DNA of 64,000 bases. Source: Ostreiculturibacter nitratireducens (GTDB lineage Bacteria > Pseudomonadota > Alphaproteobacteria > Rhodobacterales > Rhodobacteraceae). The translations under genes were made by a program, and so were the position numbers. The stretch lies in assembly GCF_032670585.1 (NCBI RefSeq), contig NZ_JAVQHL010000004.1, forward strand, positions 124,001-188,000, given 5' to 3'. Shown here one piece after another: positions 19,165 to 27,515 of the stretch. How positions within the stretch are numbered: position 1 is the first letter of the stretch; each line of letters opens with the position of its first letter. Below the pieces are notes generated by a model. It saw only the letters and a list, made by a program, of their open reading frames with translations. It made no database searches and had not been told where the DNA came from.

Positions 19165-19172
19165 ATGGTTAA
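19165..19172 (-). promoter_or_regulatory. Candidate CtrA half-site upstream of the endolysin
   Basis: The minus strand reads TTAACCAT, the known CtrA half-site form, 42 bases upstream of the endolysin start. CtrA controls GTA genes in Rhodobacter capsulatus. The match overlaps the ccmE stop codon (TAA at 19171-19169), and an eight-base match can occur by chance, so support is modest. Confidence 0.35.
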
Positions 19173-19627
19173 TTCGTCGCAGCCTGTGCGTTCGGATCCT
19201 CGTAGACGCCCTGTTCCTTGAGGGCGTCGATCACTTCCTTCGGCATGTAGGTTTCGTCATGCTTGGCGAGGATCTCGCGCGCGACGAAGGTGCCGTCCTC
19301 CATCACGCCGGTCCCGATCATGCCCTGCCCTTCGGCGAAGAGGTCGGGAAGGACGCCGGTGAAGGTGACGGGAATGACCGCGCCCCCATCGGTGACGCGG
19401 AAGCTGACGGTCTCGCCTTGCCCACGGACAATCGAGCCTTCCTCGACAAGACCGCCGAGGCGGAAGACTTCGCCCGGCGCGGGCGGGGTCTCGACGACCT
19501 GGCTCGGCGCGCGGAAGAAGTTGATGCCGTCCCGCATCGCGTAACCGATCACCGCGGTCGACAGCGCGAGCGCAAGCGCCGCGACGACGATCACCTGGAT
19601 CCGGCGTTTCTTCTTGAGATTCTTCAT
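19169..19627 (-). CDS. ccmE: Cytochrome c maturation haem chaperone CcmE
   Basis: Binds haem covalently in the periplasm and passes it to CcmF. 152 residues, normal size. N-terminal basic segment and membrane anchor (IQVIVVAALALALSTAVIGYA, residues 10-30), then an OB-fold beta barrel (FRLGGLVEEGSIVRG; VPVTFTG-like strand; GVMEDGTFVAREILAKHDETY). The haem-binding His123 and Tyr127 are in KHDETYMP. It lies eight bases after the argC ORF upstream, which suggests an argC-ccmE transcript. Confidence 0.96.
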   Translation of the reverse strand: MKNLKKKRRIQVIVVAALALALSTAVIGYAMRDGINFFRAPSQVVETPPAPGEVFRLGGLVEEGSIVRGQGETVSFRVTDGGAVIPVTFTGVLPDLFAEGQGMIGTGVMEDGTFVAREILAKHDETYMPKEVIDALKEQGVYEDPNAQAATN

Positions 19628-19634
19628 GCTCTCC

Positions 19635-20663
19635 TCACGGGAACACTGGCGCGAGCATGAGCCCCGCCGTCTCCTCCACCCCCAGCATCAGGTTCGCGTT
19701 CTGGATCGCCTGTCCCGAGGACCCCTTGGCGAGGTTGTCGAGCGCGGCGATCACGACGGCGCGGCCGGGGAGGCGGTCGCCGACCACGCCGATATGAACG
19801 TAGTTGGAGCCTGCGATGTGTCTTGTCGAGGGGAGTGCGCCGAAAGGTAGCACCCTGAGGAACGGTTCCGCCGCATACCTGTCGGCCAGCGCCTTGTGGA
19901 CCTGCGCCGGCTCGCCCCGAACGTAGACGGTGGCGAGGATGCCCCGGTTAAAGGGCATCAGGTGGGGCGTGAACTGGACGCGGACGGGCCGGCCGGCGGC
20001 CTTGGAGAATTCCTGATCGAACTCGCCGAGGTGACGGTGGGTGCCGGCCGCTGAATAGGCGTGCGTGCCGCCGGAAAGCTCGGCGTGAAGGAGGTTTTCC
20101 TTCAGCGACCGCCCTGCCCCGCTGACGCCGGCCTTGAGGTCGATCACGATCTCGTCGAGGTCGATGACCCCCGCCTCGATCAGCGGGCGGATCGCATACT
20201 GGCCGGTCGCGGCGTTGCAGCCGGTGCCGGCGACGAGCCGGGCGTTGCGGATGTCGTCGCGGTAGAACTCGGTCAGGCCGTAGACGGCCTCCTTCTGAAG
20301 CTCCACGGCGGCATGGGGCTTGCCGTACCACTTCTCGTAGTCGGCCGGGTCCCGCAGACGGAAGTCGGCGGAAAGGTCGACGATCTTGAGGTTGCGCGGC
20401 AGTTCCGAAATCACGGCCTGAGAGGTCGCATGAGGAAGCGCGCAGAAGGCGAGGTCCACGCCGGAAAAATCCATGTCCTCGATCTTTTCGAGGAGCGGCA
20501 GGTCGAGATGCCCGAGATGGGGAAAGACCTCGGCCATGGGAAGGCCGGCCTTCCGCTCGCCGGACAGGCCGACGATCTGCATCGAAGGATGGGTGGCGAT
20601 CAGGCGGACGAGCTCGGCGCCCGTATAGCCAGAGGCTCCGAGAATGGCGATCTTTTGGGTCAT
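19635..20663 (-). CDS. argC: N-acetyl-gamma-glutamyl-phosphate reductase
   Basis: NADPH-dependent reduction of acetylglutamyl phosphate, third step of arginine synthesis. 342 residues, type 1 length. Rossmann motif ILGASGYTGAELVRL at the N terminus, LPHATSQ, DLSADFRLRD, and the nucleophile Cys149 in AGTGCNAATGQYA; catalytic His region FTPHLMPFNRGIL. The start is ATG 20663; the upstream in-frame extension is not family-like. Arginine genes other than argC are not in this window. Confidence 0.96.
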   Translation of the reverse strand: MTQKIAILGASGYTGAELVRLIATHPSMQIVGLSGERKAGLPMAEVFPHLGHLDLPLLEKIEDMDFSGVDLAFCALPHATSQAVISELPRNLKIVDLSADFRLRDPADYEKWYGKPHAAVELQKEAVYGLTEFYRDDIRNARLVAGTGCNAATGQYAIRPLIEAGVIDLDEIVIDLKAGVSGAGRSLKENLLHAELSGGTHAYSAAGTHRHLGEFDQEFSKAAGRPVRVQFTPHLMPFNRGILATVYVRGEPAQVHKALADRYAAEPFLRVLPFGALPSTRHIAGSNYVHIGVVGDRLPGRAVVIAALDNLAKGSSGQAIQNANLMLGVEETAGLMLAPVFP

Positions 20664-20790
20664 GGGCCTGCCCCCCTGAAGAAATGACGCGGACTGTTTG
20701 GAGAAGCTTCTGGCGCGATGCAAGGGGGAACGCGAGTGGCCGCTGCGGGCACCAAGGGCGAAATGGGTGCTACTTGCCTGTTATGAATGA

Positions 20791-20816
20791 CTTTTCATCG
20801 TTCCGGAAATGAAAAG
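20791..20816. promoter_or_regulatory. Inverted repeat in the argC-dctM intergenic region
   Basis: CTTTTCAT (20791-20798) and ATGAAAAG (20809-20816) form a perfect eight-base inverted repeat with a ten-base centre that itself contains TTCCGGAA. It lies 128 bases upstream of the argC start on the minus strand. This A/T-rich palindrome stands out in a GC-rich background and could be a regulator site for argC. I cannot name the protein. Confidence 0.4.
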
Positions 20817-20856
20817 CCGGTACCGCGATCTGTTTCCGTCGCTGTCGAAAACAGTT

Positions 20857-20881
20857 GGGGCCCGCCGTGGAAGCGGGCCCC
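20857..20881 (-). terminator. Terminator-like hairpin after the TRAP operon
   Basis: Perfect nine-base stem GGGGCCCGC (20857-20865) with GCGGGCCCC (20873-20881), loop of seven. It lies 35 bases after the dctM stop on the minus strand. The following minus-strand bases are CAACTGTTTT, a weak T tract. Confidence 0.65.
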
Positions 20882-20915
20882 GCCATTTCTTCAGCAATCA
20901 TGCGTGGCCGCGCCA

Positions 20916-22292
20916 CTACTTGATGATGATCTCCGGCCCCATGAACGTCGTCGGCAGCCAGGTGGAGATCCCCGGGACATAGGTCACGATGATCAGGAAG
21001 GCGAAGAGGATCGCGAGCCAGGGCAGTGCGGCCCGGACCACCGCCATCACCGACATGTTCGCGACGCTCGAGGTTACGAAGAGGTTCAGGCCCACGGGTG
21101 GCGTGATCATCCCGATCTCCATGTTCACGACCATGATGATCCCGAGGTGGATCGGATCGATGCCGAGCTCGATCGCGATGGGGAACACCAGCGGCGCGAC
21201 GATCACGACAAGGCCCGAGGGTTCCATGAACTGGCCGCCGATCAAAAGGATCACGTTGACGGCGATCAGGAACGTGACCGGGCCGAAGCCTGCGTCGAGA
21301 AGCGCAGCCGTGATGGTCTGCGGGATCTGTTCGTCAGTCAGGACGTGCTTCAGGATCAGCGCGTTCGCGATGATGAACATGAGCATGATCGTGACCTTGC
21401 CCGACTCGAAGAGCGCCCTGCGCGCGTCCCGGTGGACGAAGGCCGTGAGAAGAGCCCAGGGCCTCGAGATCAGCGAAAGGTTCCGCACGCCTTCCGGATC
21501 GTGGAGCGGCCCCATGTCCCGGTAGACGAAGTTCGCGATCAGGAAGGCGTAGACCGCCGCGACGGCCGCCGCCTCGGTCGGGGTGAAGACGCCGCCGTAG
21601 ATCCCGCCGAGAATGATGACGATCAGGAACAGCCCCCAGCCCGCGTCGCGGGCGGCGGCGAAGACCTCGCCCCAGCCGGCCCAGGGCTGCGCGGGAAGGT
21701 TGCGAAGACGGGCGACCACGTAGATGCCGACCATCAGCATGAGCCCGGCGAGAAGGCCCGGGATCACGCCCGCAAGGAACATGCGTCCGACCGAGACGTC
21801 GACGGCGGCGGCATAGACCACCATGACGATCGAGGGCGGGATGAGGATGCCGAGCGTGCCCGCATTGCAGATCACGCCGGCTGCGAAATCCTTGGAATAG
21901 CCGACCTGCCGCATACCCGCGATGCAGATCGAGCCGATGGCGACCACGGTCGCGGGCGACGATCCCGAAAGTGCCGCGAACATCATGCAGGCGAAGACCG
22001 CCGCCATGGCGAGGCCGCCGCGGAAGTGACCGACGACGGAAATCGCGAAGCGGATGATCCGCTTGGCGACGCCCCCCGTCGACATGAAGGTCGAGGCGAG
22101 GATGAAGAATGGGATCGCGAGCAGCGTGTAGTGGCCTGCGAAGGCGTTGAAGAGCTGCTGGGCGATCGACGCGAGCGACGTTTCCGAAAACGCCAGCATG
22201 AAGACGATCGACGAAAGGCCGAGGCTCACCGCGATCGGAACGCCGATCAGCATCAGGCCGATGACCATCAGGAACAGGAAGAGGATATCCAT
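20916..22292 (-). CDS. dctM: TRAP transporter large permease DctM
   Basis: Large membrane subunit of a tripartite periplasmic transporter, driven by an ion gradient. 458 residues with about 12 membrane helices. Family motifs include IPFFILASTFMSTGG, FAALSGSSPATVVAIGSI, GTLGILIPPSIVMVVYA, GVFTPTEAAAVAAVYA and MITPPVGLNLFVTSS. It lies three bases after dctQ. The neighbouring DctB/DctD pair points to C4-dicarboxylates as substrate, but substrate range cannot be read from the permease. Confidence 0.95.
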   Translation of the reverse strand: MDILFLFLMVIGLMLIGVPIAVSLGLSSIVFMLAFSETSLASIAQQLFNAFAGHYTLLAIPFFILASTFMSTGGVAKRIIRFAISVVGHFRGGLAMAAVFACMMFAALSGSSPATVVAIGSICIAGMRQVGYSKDFAAGVICNAGTLGILIPPSIVMVVYAAAVDVSVGRMFLAGVIPGLLAGLMLMVGIYVVARLRNLPAQPWAGWGEVFAAARDAGWGLFLIVIILGGIYGGVFTPTEAAAVAAVYAFLIANFVYRDMGPLHDPEGVRNLSLISRPWALLTAFVHRDARRALFESGKVTIMLMFIIANALILKHVLTDEQIPQTITAALLDAGFGPVTFLIAVNVILLIGGQFMEPSGLVVIVAPLVFPIAIELGIDPIHLGIIMVVNMEIGMITPPVGLNLFVTSSVANMSVMAVVRAALPWLAILFAFLIIVTYVPGISTWLPTTFMGPEIIIK

Positions 22293-22295
22293 GGA

Positions 22296-22922
22296 TCAGT
22301 TCTCCCGATCCGCCGAACCGGCGGCTTCTTCGACCATGTCTTCGGCCTCGTGGCTGGCGATCAGAAGCTCGGCATGACCGATCCAGACCCTCAACGCCGC
22401 CTGGACGAAGCGGAACATCAGAAGCGCCATGCCGATCGGCAGCGCCGCGTAGGGAATGAAGCGGGGCAGCTTCTCGTAGGGCTCGCCCTCGTTCAGGATC
22501 GGCTCGATGAAGCGGAGCCAGTCGGGCATGCGGATGTCGTTGACCTCGTACCAGGCCTGCTTGCCCACGAAGGGCGCCCAGTAGTTCCACGACCCGACAA
22601 GCAGCAGGACCGCGTAGAGGATGCAGACCCCCGCGGCGACAAGCGTCAGCCACCTGCGCGGCCCGCGCGGCAAGGCGCGCGCGACGACGTCGATACCGAG
22701 GTGGCCGTGTATCTTCACGACGTAGGACGCGCCGAGAAGAACGAGCCACGAAAAGAGGAAAACGGTCGCCTCGAGCGCCCAGAGCAGGTTGGCGTTGAAG
22801 ACGTAGCGGGCGATGACGTTGGCGAAGGTGATGAGCGTCATCAGACCCAGAAGGACCGCGATCAGCGTCTCCTCGATCTCGTTGACTAAGCGCCCGATCG
22901 CCGTTCTGGCATTGGCAGACAT
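22296..22922 (-). CDS. dctQ: TRAP transporter small permease DctQ
   Basis: Small membrane subunit that joins the large permease. 208 residues with four membrane segments (ETLIAVLLGLMTLITFANVIARYVF; LLWALEATVFLFSWLVLLGASYVV; WLTLVAAGVCILYAVLLLVGSW; YAALPIGMALLMFRFVQAALRV). The segment KIHGHLGIDVVARALP is a family signature. The C terminus extends into an acidic cytoplasmic tail. GGGAGGGA precedes the ATG. It sits between dctP and dctM and is separated from dctP by a stable hairpin. Confidence 0.93.
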   Translation of the reverse strand: MSANARTAIGRLVNEIEETLIAVLLGLMTLITFANVIARYVFNANLLWALEATVFLFSWLVLLGASYVVKIHGHLGIDVVARALPRGPRRWLTLVAAGVCILYAVLLLVGSWNYWAPFVGKQAWYEVNDIRMPDWLRFIEPILNEGEPYEKLPRFIPYAALPIGMALLMFRFVQAALRVWIGHAELLIASHEAEDMVEEAAGSADREN

Positions 22923-22972
22923 TCGGGTTCCCTCCCTCTGGCCGGCCCCAAGCGGGTGCGGCGATGCGGATG

Positions 22973-23002
22973 CCGGCCCGCCCGTGCGAAACGGGCGGCC
23001 GG
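22973..23002 (-). promoter_or_regulatory. Intercistronic hairpin between dctP and dctQ
   Basis: CCGCCCGT (22978-22985) pairs with ACGGGCGG (22991-22998); with one bulged base the stem continues as CCGG (22973-22976) with CCGG (22999-23002), 12 pairs in total around a five-base loop. No T run follows on the minus strand. In TRAP and ABC operons such a hairpin after the binding-protein gene usually protects that part of the mRNA and keeps the binding protein in excess. That role is inferred. Confidence 0.6.
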
Positions 23003-23009
23003 TTCGGGA

Positions 23010-24014
23010 TTAGTTCGTGGCGTTGTAGGTGACGGCGGTGTCGATGACGTCCTGACCGATCTCGTCAGCGAACTTGGCCCAGACCGGCTTCATCGCCTCG
23101 ACCCATTCGGCGCGCTGCTCGGCCGTCAGGGAGCGCACGACGGCGCCGGTGGCGACGACCGCTGCCTTGGCTTCTTCCTCGACCTGGACGACCGCGGCGT
23201 TACGCTCGGAGGTCACTTCGTCCATGATCGTCTTGAGCTGGCCGCGCACGTCCTCCGGCAGGCCTTCCCACCAGTCGTTAGACACCACGACCATGTAGTC
23301 GAGCACGCCGTGGTTCGTTTCGGTGATGCCGTCCTGAACCTCGAAGTACTTCTGGCCGTAGGTGTTCGACCAGGTGTTTTCCTGCCCATCGACGACGCCC
23401 GTCTGGAGCGCGCCGTAAACCTCGGAGAAGGCCATCTTCTGCGGGTTCGCGCCGATCGCCTCGAACTGCGCCTGGAGCACGTCGGACGGCTGGATGCGGA
23501 ACTTCAGGCCCGCCGCGTCACCCGGCACGAGGAGCGGCTTGTTGGCCGAAAGCTGCTTCATCCCCGAATGCCAGTAGGCGAGGCCGAGAAGGCCCTTGCG
23601 CTGCATCGAGGTCAGAAGCGCCTGACCGTCCTCGGACAGCTGGTAGCGGTCGACGGCACCGATGTCCTCGAAGACGAAGGGCAGGTCGAAGAGGCGGAAT
23701 TTCTTCGTGAAGGTCTCGAACTTCGACAGCGACGGGGCGGCCATCTGCACGTCGCCGAGGAGCATCGCCTCGAGAACCTTGTCGTCATCGTAGAGGGTCG
23801 AGTTCGGGTAGACCTCGACGCAGGCCTTGCCGTTCATCTCCTCATTCACGCGGTCGGCGAAGAGCTGGGCCGCGATGCCCTTGGGGTGCTTGTCCGCGTT
23901 GGTGACGTGGGCGAACTTGATCAGGATCTCGCCGTCGTCGCAGGCGGCGAAGGCCGAACCGGCCGTCAGGGCGAGAAGGCTCGCCGCGGCGGCGAGGGCA
24001 TGGCGAATACGCAT
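23010..24014 (-). CDS. dctP: TRAP transporter substrate-binding protein DctP
   Basis: Periplasmic binding protein of 334 residues with a cleaved signal peptide (RIRHALAAAASLLALTAGSAFA, residues 2-23). DctP family features include ILIKFAHVTNADKHPKGIAA, FRLFDLPFVFED, GLKFRIQPSDVLQAQFEAIGA with the carboxylate-binding arginine, and VYGALQTGVVDGQENTWSN. AGGAGGAACC precedes the ATG. It is the first gene of dctPQM. The 211 bases upstream, toward dctD, hold no convincing -24/-12 promoter that I could find. Confidence 0.95.
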   Translation of the reverse strand: MRIRHALAAAASLLALTAGSAFAACDDGEILIKFAHVTNADKHPKGIAAQLFADRVNEEMNGKACVEVYPNSTLYDDDKVLEAMLLGDVQMAAPSLSKFETFTKKFRLFDLPFVFEDIGAVDRYQLSEDGQALLTSMQRKGLLGLAYWHSGMKQLSANKPLLVPGDAAGLKFRIQPSDVLQAQFEAIGANPQKMAFSEVYGALQTGVVDGQENTWSNTYGQKYFEVQDGITETNHGVLDYMVVVSNDWWEGLPEDVRGQLKTIMDEVTSERNAAVVQVEEEAKAAVVATGAVVRSLTAEQRAEWVEAMKPVWAKFADEIGQDVIDTAVTYNATN

Positions 24015-24225
24015 TCGGGGTTCCTCCTATTTGTTGCGTCCCGGTCCGGTCGGTCCGGAAGCTGCCGCTAGAGCGACGGCTGGGAGGGAGGAAGCCGCAT
24101 GGACCCAGGGCCATGCAATCCGCTCATGGCGGCTATGCGAAGGAAATCGGCAAGCGGGACCGCCGATGTTTCCGTTTCCACCCATCGCCGTTCCCGTGAC
24201 GTGTGGAAATCGGAACACCCGTCCC

Positions 24226-25557
24226 TCAACCCTCGAAGTCCTCACGCCTGAGCCGGTGCTTCTGCATCTTCTCGTAGAGCGTCTTGCGCGACAGGCCGAG
24301 CGATTCGTAGGTCGCCTTGAGGTTCCCGTCATGGGCCGCAAGGGCCGCGGCGATGACGCTCTTTTCGAAGCGGTCGACCTGCTCGGCGAGGCTCAGCGCG
24401 GGACCGGCGGCCGAATACGCGTCGGTTTCGATGCCGAGCACGTATCGGTCCGCCGCGTTCTTCAGTTCGCGCAGGTTTCCGGGCCAGTCCCTTGTCGCGA
24501 TCTCCAGAAGCCTTTCCGGCGGCACGGCAATCGAGGGGCGTCCAAATCGCTCCGCCGCTTCGGAGACGAAATGCTGGAACAGGCGCGGGATATCCTCCGC
24601 CCGGTCGCGCAAGGCGGGAAGCCGCAGGGTGACGGGGTTGAGGCGATAGAGCAGGTCGTCGCGGAACTGCCCCTGCTGGACGAGGGTTTCCAAGCTGTCC
24701 TTTGCGGAGGCGAAGAACCGCACGTCCAGGTCGACCTTCTCGCTCGTTCCGAGCGGCTCGATTGCGCGGTCTTCCAGCATCCGCAACAGCTTGACCTGAA
24801 GCGATGGCGGGGCCGATCCGATCGCGTCGAGATAGACCGTCCCGCCGCGAGCATGTTCCAGACGTCCCGTTCGCGCCCGCATCGCGCCCGGAAAGGCGCC
24901 GGCCACATGGCCGAAAAGCTCCGTCTCGATCATCGCCCCGGGAAGCGCCGCGAGGTTGATCGTGACGAAGGGCTTGTCGCGCCGGTCCGAAAGCTGGTGG
25001 ATCGAGCGGGCGACGAGTTCCTTGCCCGATCCCGTATCGCCGACGATCAGCACGTCAAGATCGGTCGCGGCAACGGCACGGATCTTGCGGCGCAGTTCCA
25101 CCAACGCGGGCGCGCGCCCGAGGACCACCGCCTCGAGCGGGTCATCCGCCTGCCCCGCCTCGCGCAGGCTACGAAGCTCCATCACGAGTTCGCGCTTCTC
25201 GGCGGCGCGTTCGATCGCCTGAACGAGGCGGTCGGTCGCGAAGGGCTTCTCGATGAAATCGTAGGCTCCCTTGCCGAGCGCCTCCACCGCCAGTGGCACG
25301 TCGCCGTGACCGGTGATGAGAACTACCGGCTGATCGGCATCGACCGCCAGTGCCGCCTCCAGAAACTGGATCCCGTCCATGCGCGGCATGCGGATGTCAG
25401 ACACGACGACACCCGGAAAGTCGCGGGCCAACGCCTCCAGCGCCCTGTCGGCGCGGGCGAAGGCCGTGACCTCGTAGCCCCTGAGTTCCAGGGATTGCTG
25501 GACCGAGCGACGGATGTCCTCCTCGTCGTCGATCAGGATGACCTGCCGGCGCGTCAT
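24226..25557 (-). CDS. dctD: C4-dicarboxylate response regulator DctD, NtrC family, with altered AAA+ motifs
   Basis: 443 residues: receiver domain (1-120) with acidic pocket Asp10/Asp11, phospho-acceptor Asp54 (VVSDIRMP) and Lys104 (FIEKPF); AAA+ domain (about 140-375) with Walker A GDTGSGKE at 173-180; and a C-terminal Fis-type helix-turn-helix (KATYESLGLSRKTLYEKMQKHRL). Two canonical residues differ: the sigma-54 contact loop reads GAFPGA (220-225) instead of GAFTGA, and Walker B reads YLDAIG (Asp244-Ala245) instead of LDEIG. The arginine-finger segment FRDDLLYRL is kept. The start overlaps the dctB stop (ATGA). It probably controls dctPQM; whether through sigma-54 is doubtful. Confidence 0.92.
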   Translation of the reverse strand: MTRRQVILIDDEEDIRRSVQQSLELRGYEVTAFARADRALEALARDFPGVVVSDIRMPRMDGIQFLEAALAVDADQPVVLITGHGDVPLAVEALGKGAYDFIEKPFATDRLVQAIERAAEKRELVMELRSLREAGQADDPLEAVVLGRAPALVELRRKIRAVAATDLDVLIVGDTGSGKELVARSIHQLSDRRDKPFVTINLAALPGAMIETELFGHVAGAFPGAMRARTGRLEHARGGTVYLDAIGSAPPSLQVKLLRMLEDRAIEPLGTSEKVDLDVRFFASAKDSLETLVQQGQFRDDLLYRLNPVTLRLPALRDRAEDIPRLFQHFVSEAAERFGRPSIAVPPERLLEIATRDWPGNLRELKNAADRYVLGIETDAYSAAGPALSLAEQVDRFEKSVIAAALAAHDGNLKATYESLGLSRKTLYEKMQKHRLRREDFEG

Positions 25558-27422
25558 TCGGCCGCCTCCTGCCCCCCGGCCTCTGCCGCCCTGAGCCGCA
25601 GAGTGAACCGCGCGCCGCCCTCCTCGCGGTTCTCCGCCCGGATCGTTCCGCCGAAGTCCTTTATGATGTTGTAGCTGATCGAAAGGCCGAGCCCGATCCC
25701 TTTGCCAACCTCCTTCGTGGTGAAGAACGGATCGAAGATGCGGGGCAAGGCATCCTCCGCGATTCCAGTTCCGTTGTCCTCGACCACGACCCCGACGTCG
25801 GCGCCGCGGCACGTCGCCCTTATGGAGATTACCGGATCGCGGTCCGGGGGCGTGGCATCAAGCGCGTTGCCGATCAGGTTCATGAACACGTGCTGCAGGC
25901 GGACCTGCCCGCCGAGCACCTTGATCCCGGTTTCGGTCGGCACCACGACGCTGGCCCCGGCCCTCTCGATCCGGCCCTCGAGAAGAGACAGCGTCTCCTC
26001 CAGCGCGGCGTCCAGCGACACGGGCTCGACCGTGTCCTGCGAGCGGCGCGCGAAACGCGTGAGGTGCTTCGACAGCTGCCCCATACGGTCGGTCAGCCTG
26101 AGTACGCGCGACAGGTTCTCGCTGGCCTGCGGCCCCGCCCCGGCATCCACGAAGGCTATTGCGTTTTCGGCATAGGCCCGGATGGCCATCAGCGGCTGGT
26201 TGAATTCGTGGCTGAGGGCTGCCGACATCTGCCCCAGCGCGGCGAGCTTGCCGGCCTGGATCAGTTCGGTCTGCGTCCGCCGCAGGCTTTCTTCCGCCGC
26301 CTTCCGTTCCGCGACCTCCTCCTGCAACTTGACGTTGGCATGGCTCAGTTCGCTGGTCCGTTCCTCGACGCGGCGTTCGAGCACGGCCTGCGCACGCTCG
26401 CGGTCGCGGAGCCGTTCCAGGAGCCGCCGTCGCCGTTGCACCATCATGGCGACGCCCATGCCAGCGGAGATCGCAAGGGCGGCGGCGAGCATCGTATAGG
26501 TCCAGAGCTCGGCGCGAAGCGGCGCGGTATCCATGAGCAGATGCAGGTTCCATTGCTCGACGGGCATCGTCCGGCTGAGATGCAGGAACTCCGTCTCCGG
26601 CGCCTGGGCGCGATCGGCGGGCGCGACGACGATTTCATAGTCTTCGCCTTCGGGCGCTTCCCTCACGGCGATCGGCGCCGGAGCGATTGCCGAGAGGTCG
26701 AATTGCTGTGCCGCCGAGATTCGCCGCCGGTCGGCGGCAGACATGGGCGTCAGCGTTTTCAGGACCAAGAGAGGGTTCCCGGCAAGTATGATCACGCCGG
26801 CCGCGTCCGTGACGAATATCTGGCCGCGGCTCTGCCGGAAATCCTGTTCCAGCCCCTCGACGGCGACCTTCGTCACGACGACCCCGATGATCGTTCCGCC
26901 ATCGCGCACCGGCGAGGCGAAGTAGTAGCCCCGCACCCCGGAGGTGGTGCCCAATCCGAAGAACCGCCCGAGACGACCGTCTCTCGCCTCCGCGAAGTAG
27001 GGACGGAAGGAAAAGTTCTTGCCGACGAAGCTGGTCTTCTCGGCCCAGTTCGACGCCGCGATCGTTCGCCCGTCGATTCTCATGACATAGGTATCGGCCG
27101 TTCCCGACGCCGCGTTCCAGATCTCCAAGTCGCGGTTCAGCCCGTCGATGAGGTCCGGGTTCGACGGGTTGCGCAGCGCTTCGACGACAGCGGGATGGCG
27201 TGCATAGATCGGCGTGAGCGCGCGGAAGCGGTCGAGCCAGCCGCTGGTCATCTCGGAATAGAGAGTGAGAGAGCCCTGACCCTCGCGGGCATAATCGGCG
27301 CGCAGCTTCCGTGTCAGTTCCGCGTGACCGAGATACCCGACGGAGAAAAGGACACACAGCACGAGCCCGGCGAGCAGGAGCTTGCTCCCCCAGCTTCTGC
27401 CCCGAGCCCCGACTTCGGTCAT
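25554..27422 (-). CDS. dctB: C4-dicarboxylate sensor histidine kinase DctB
   Basis: 622 residues. Membrane segment at 13-33, periplasmic double-Cache-type sensor (about 40-300; ARHPAVVEALRNPSNP, FSFRPYFAEARDGR, GYYFASPVRDGG), second membrane segment at 309-328, a coiled coil (335-390, ERVEERTSELSHANVKLQEEV region), then the kinase core with His405 (AALSHEFNQPLMAIRAYAENA), N box (NLIGNALDATPP), and G boxes (VEDNGTGI; GKGIGLGLSISYNII). ATG 27422 follows GAGAGAGG; a TTG five codons upstream is less likely. Forms a two-component system with DctD, overlapping it by four bases. Confidence 0.94.
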   Translation of the reverse strand: MTEVGARGRSWGSKLLLAGLVLCVLFSVGYLGHAELTRKLRADYAREGQGSLTLYSEMTSGWLDRFRALTPIYARHPAVVEALRNPSNPDLIDGLNRDLEIWNAASGTADTYVMRIDGRTIAASNWAEKTSFVGKNFSFRPYFAEARDGRLGRFFGLGTTSGVRGYYFASPVRDGGTIIGVVVTKVAVEGLEQDFRQSRGQIFVTDAAGVIILAGNPLLVLKTLTPMSAADRRRISAAQQFDLSAIAPAPIAVREAPEGEDYEIVVAPADRAQAPETEFLHLSRTMPVEQWNLHLLMDTAPLRAELWTYTMLAAALAISAGMGVAMMVQRRRRLLERLRDRERAQAVLERRVEERTSELSHANVKLQEEVAERKAAEESLRRTQTELIQAGKLAALGQMSAALSHEFNQPLMAIRAYAENAIAFVDAGAGPQASENLSRVLRLTDRMGQLSKHLTRFARRSQDTVEPVSLDAALEETLSLLEGRIERAGASVVVPTETGIKVLGGQVRLQHVFMNLIGNALDATPPDRDPVISIRATCRGADVGVVVEDNGTGIAEDALPRIFDPFFTTKEVGKGIGLGLSISYNIIKDFGGTIRAENREEGGARFTLRLRAAEAGGQEAAE

Positions 27423-27515
27423 TATCGCCTCTCTCAACCTGCGCGACAGGCTATGTCACGGCGGCAGCCCTCAGCAAGTGCGCCGCCGCGGCCGGAAACA
27501 TCGCGGACGCGCGCC

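Noticed and set aside
20787..22889. Plus-strand open frame of 700 codons opposite dctM/dctQ
   Set aside because: Extreme Asp/His/Arg composition with no domain; the minus-strand TRAP genes explain the region.
24015..24225. Sigma-54 promoter for dctP
   Set aside because: The nearest GG...GC pair on the minus strand has an 11-base rather than 10-base gap and poor flanks; not convincing.
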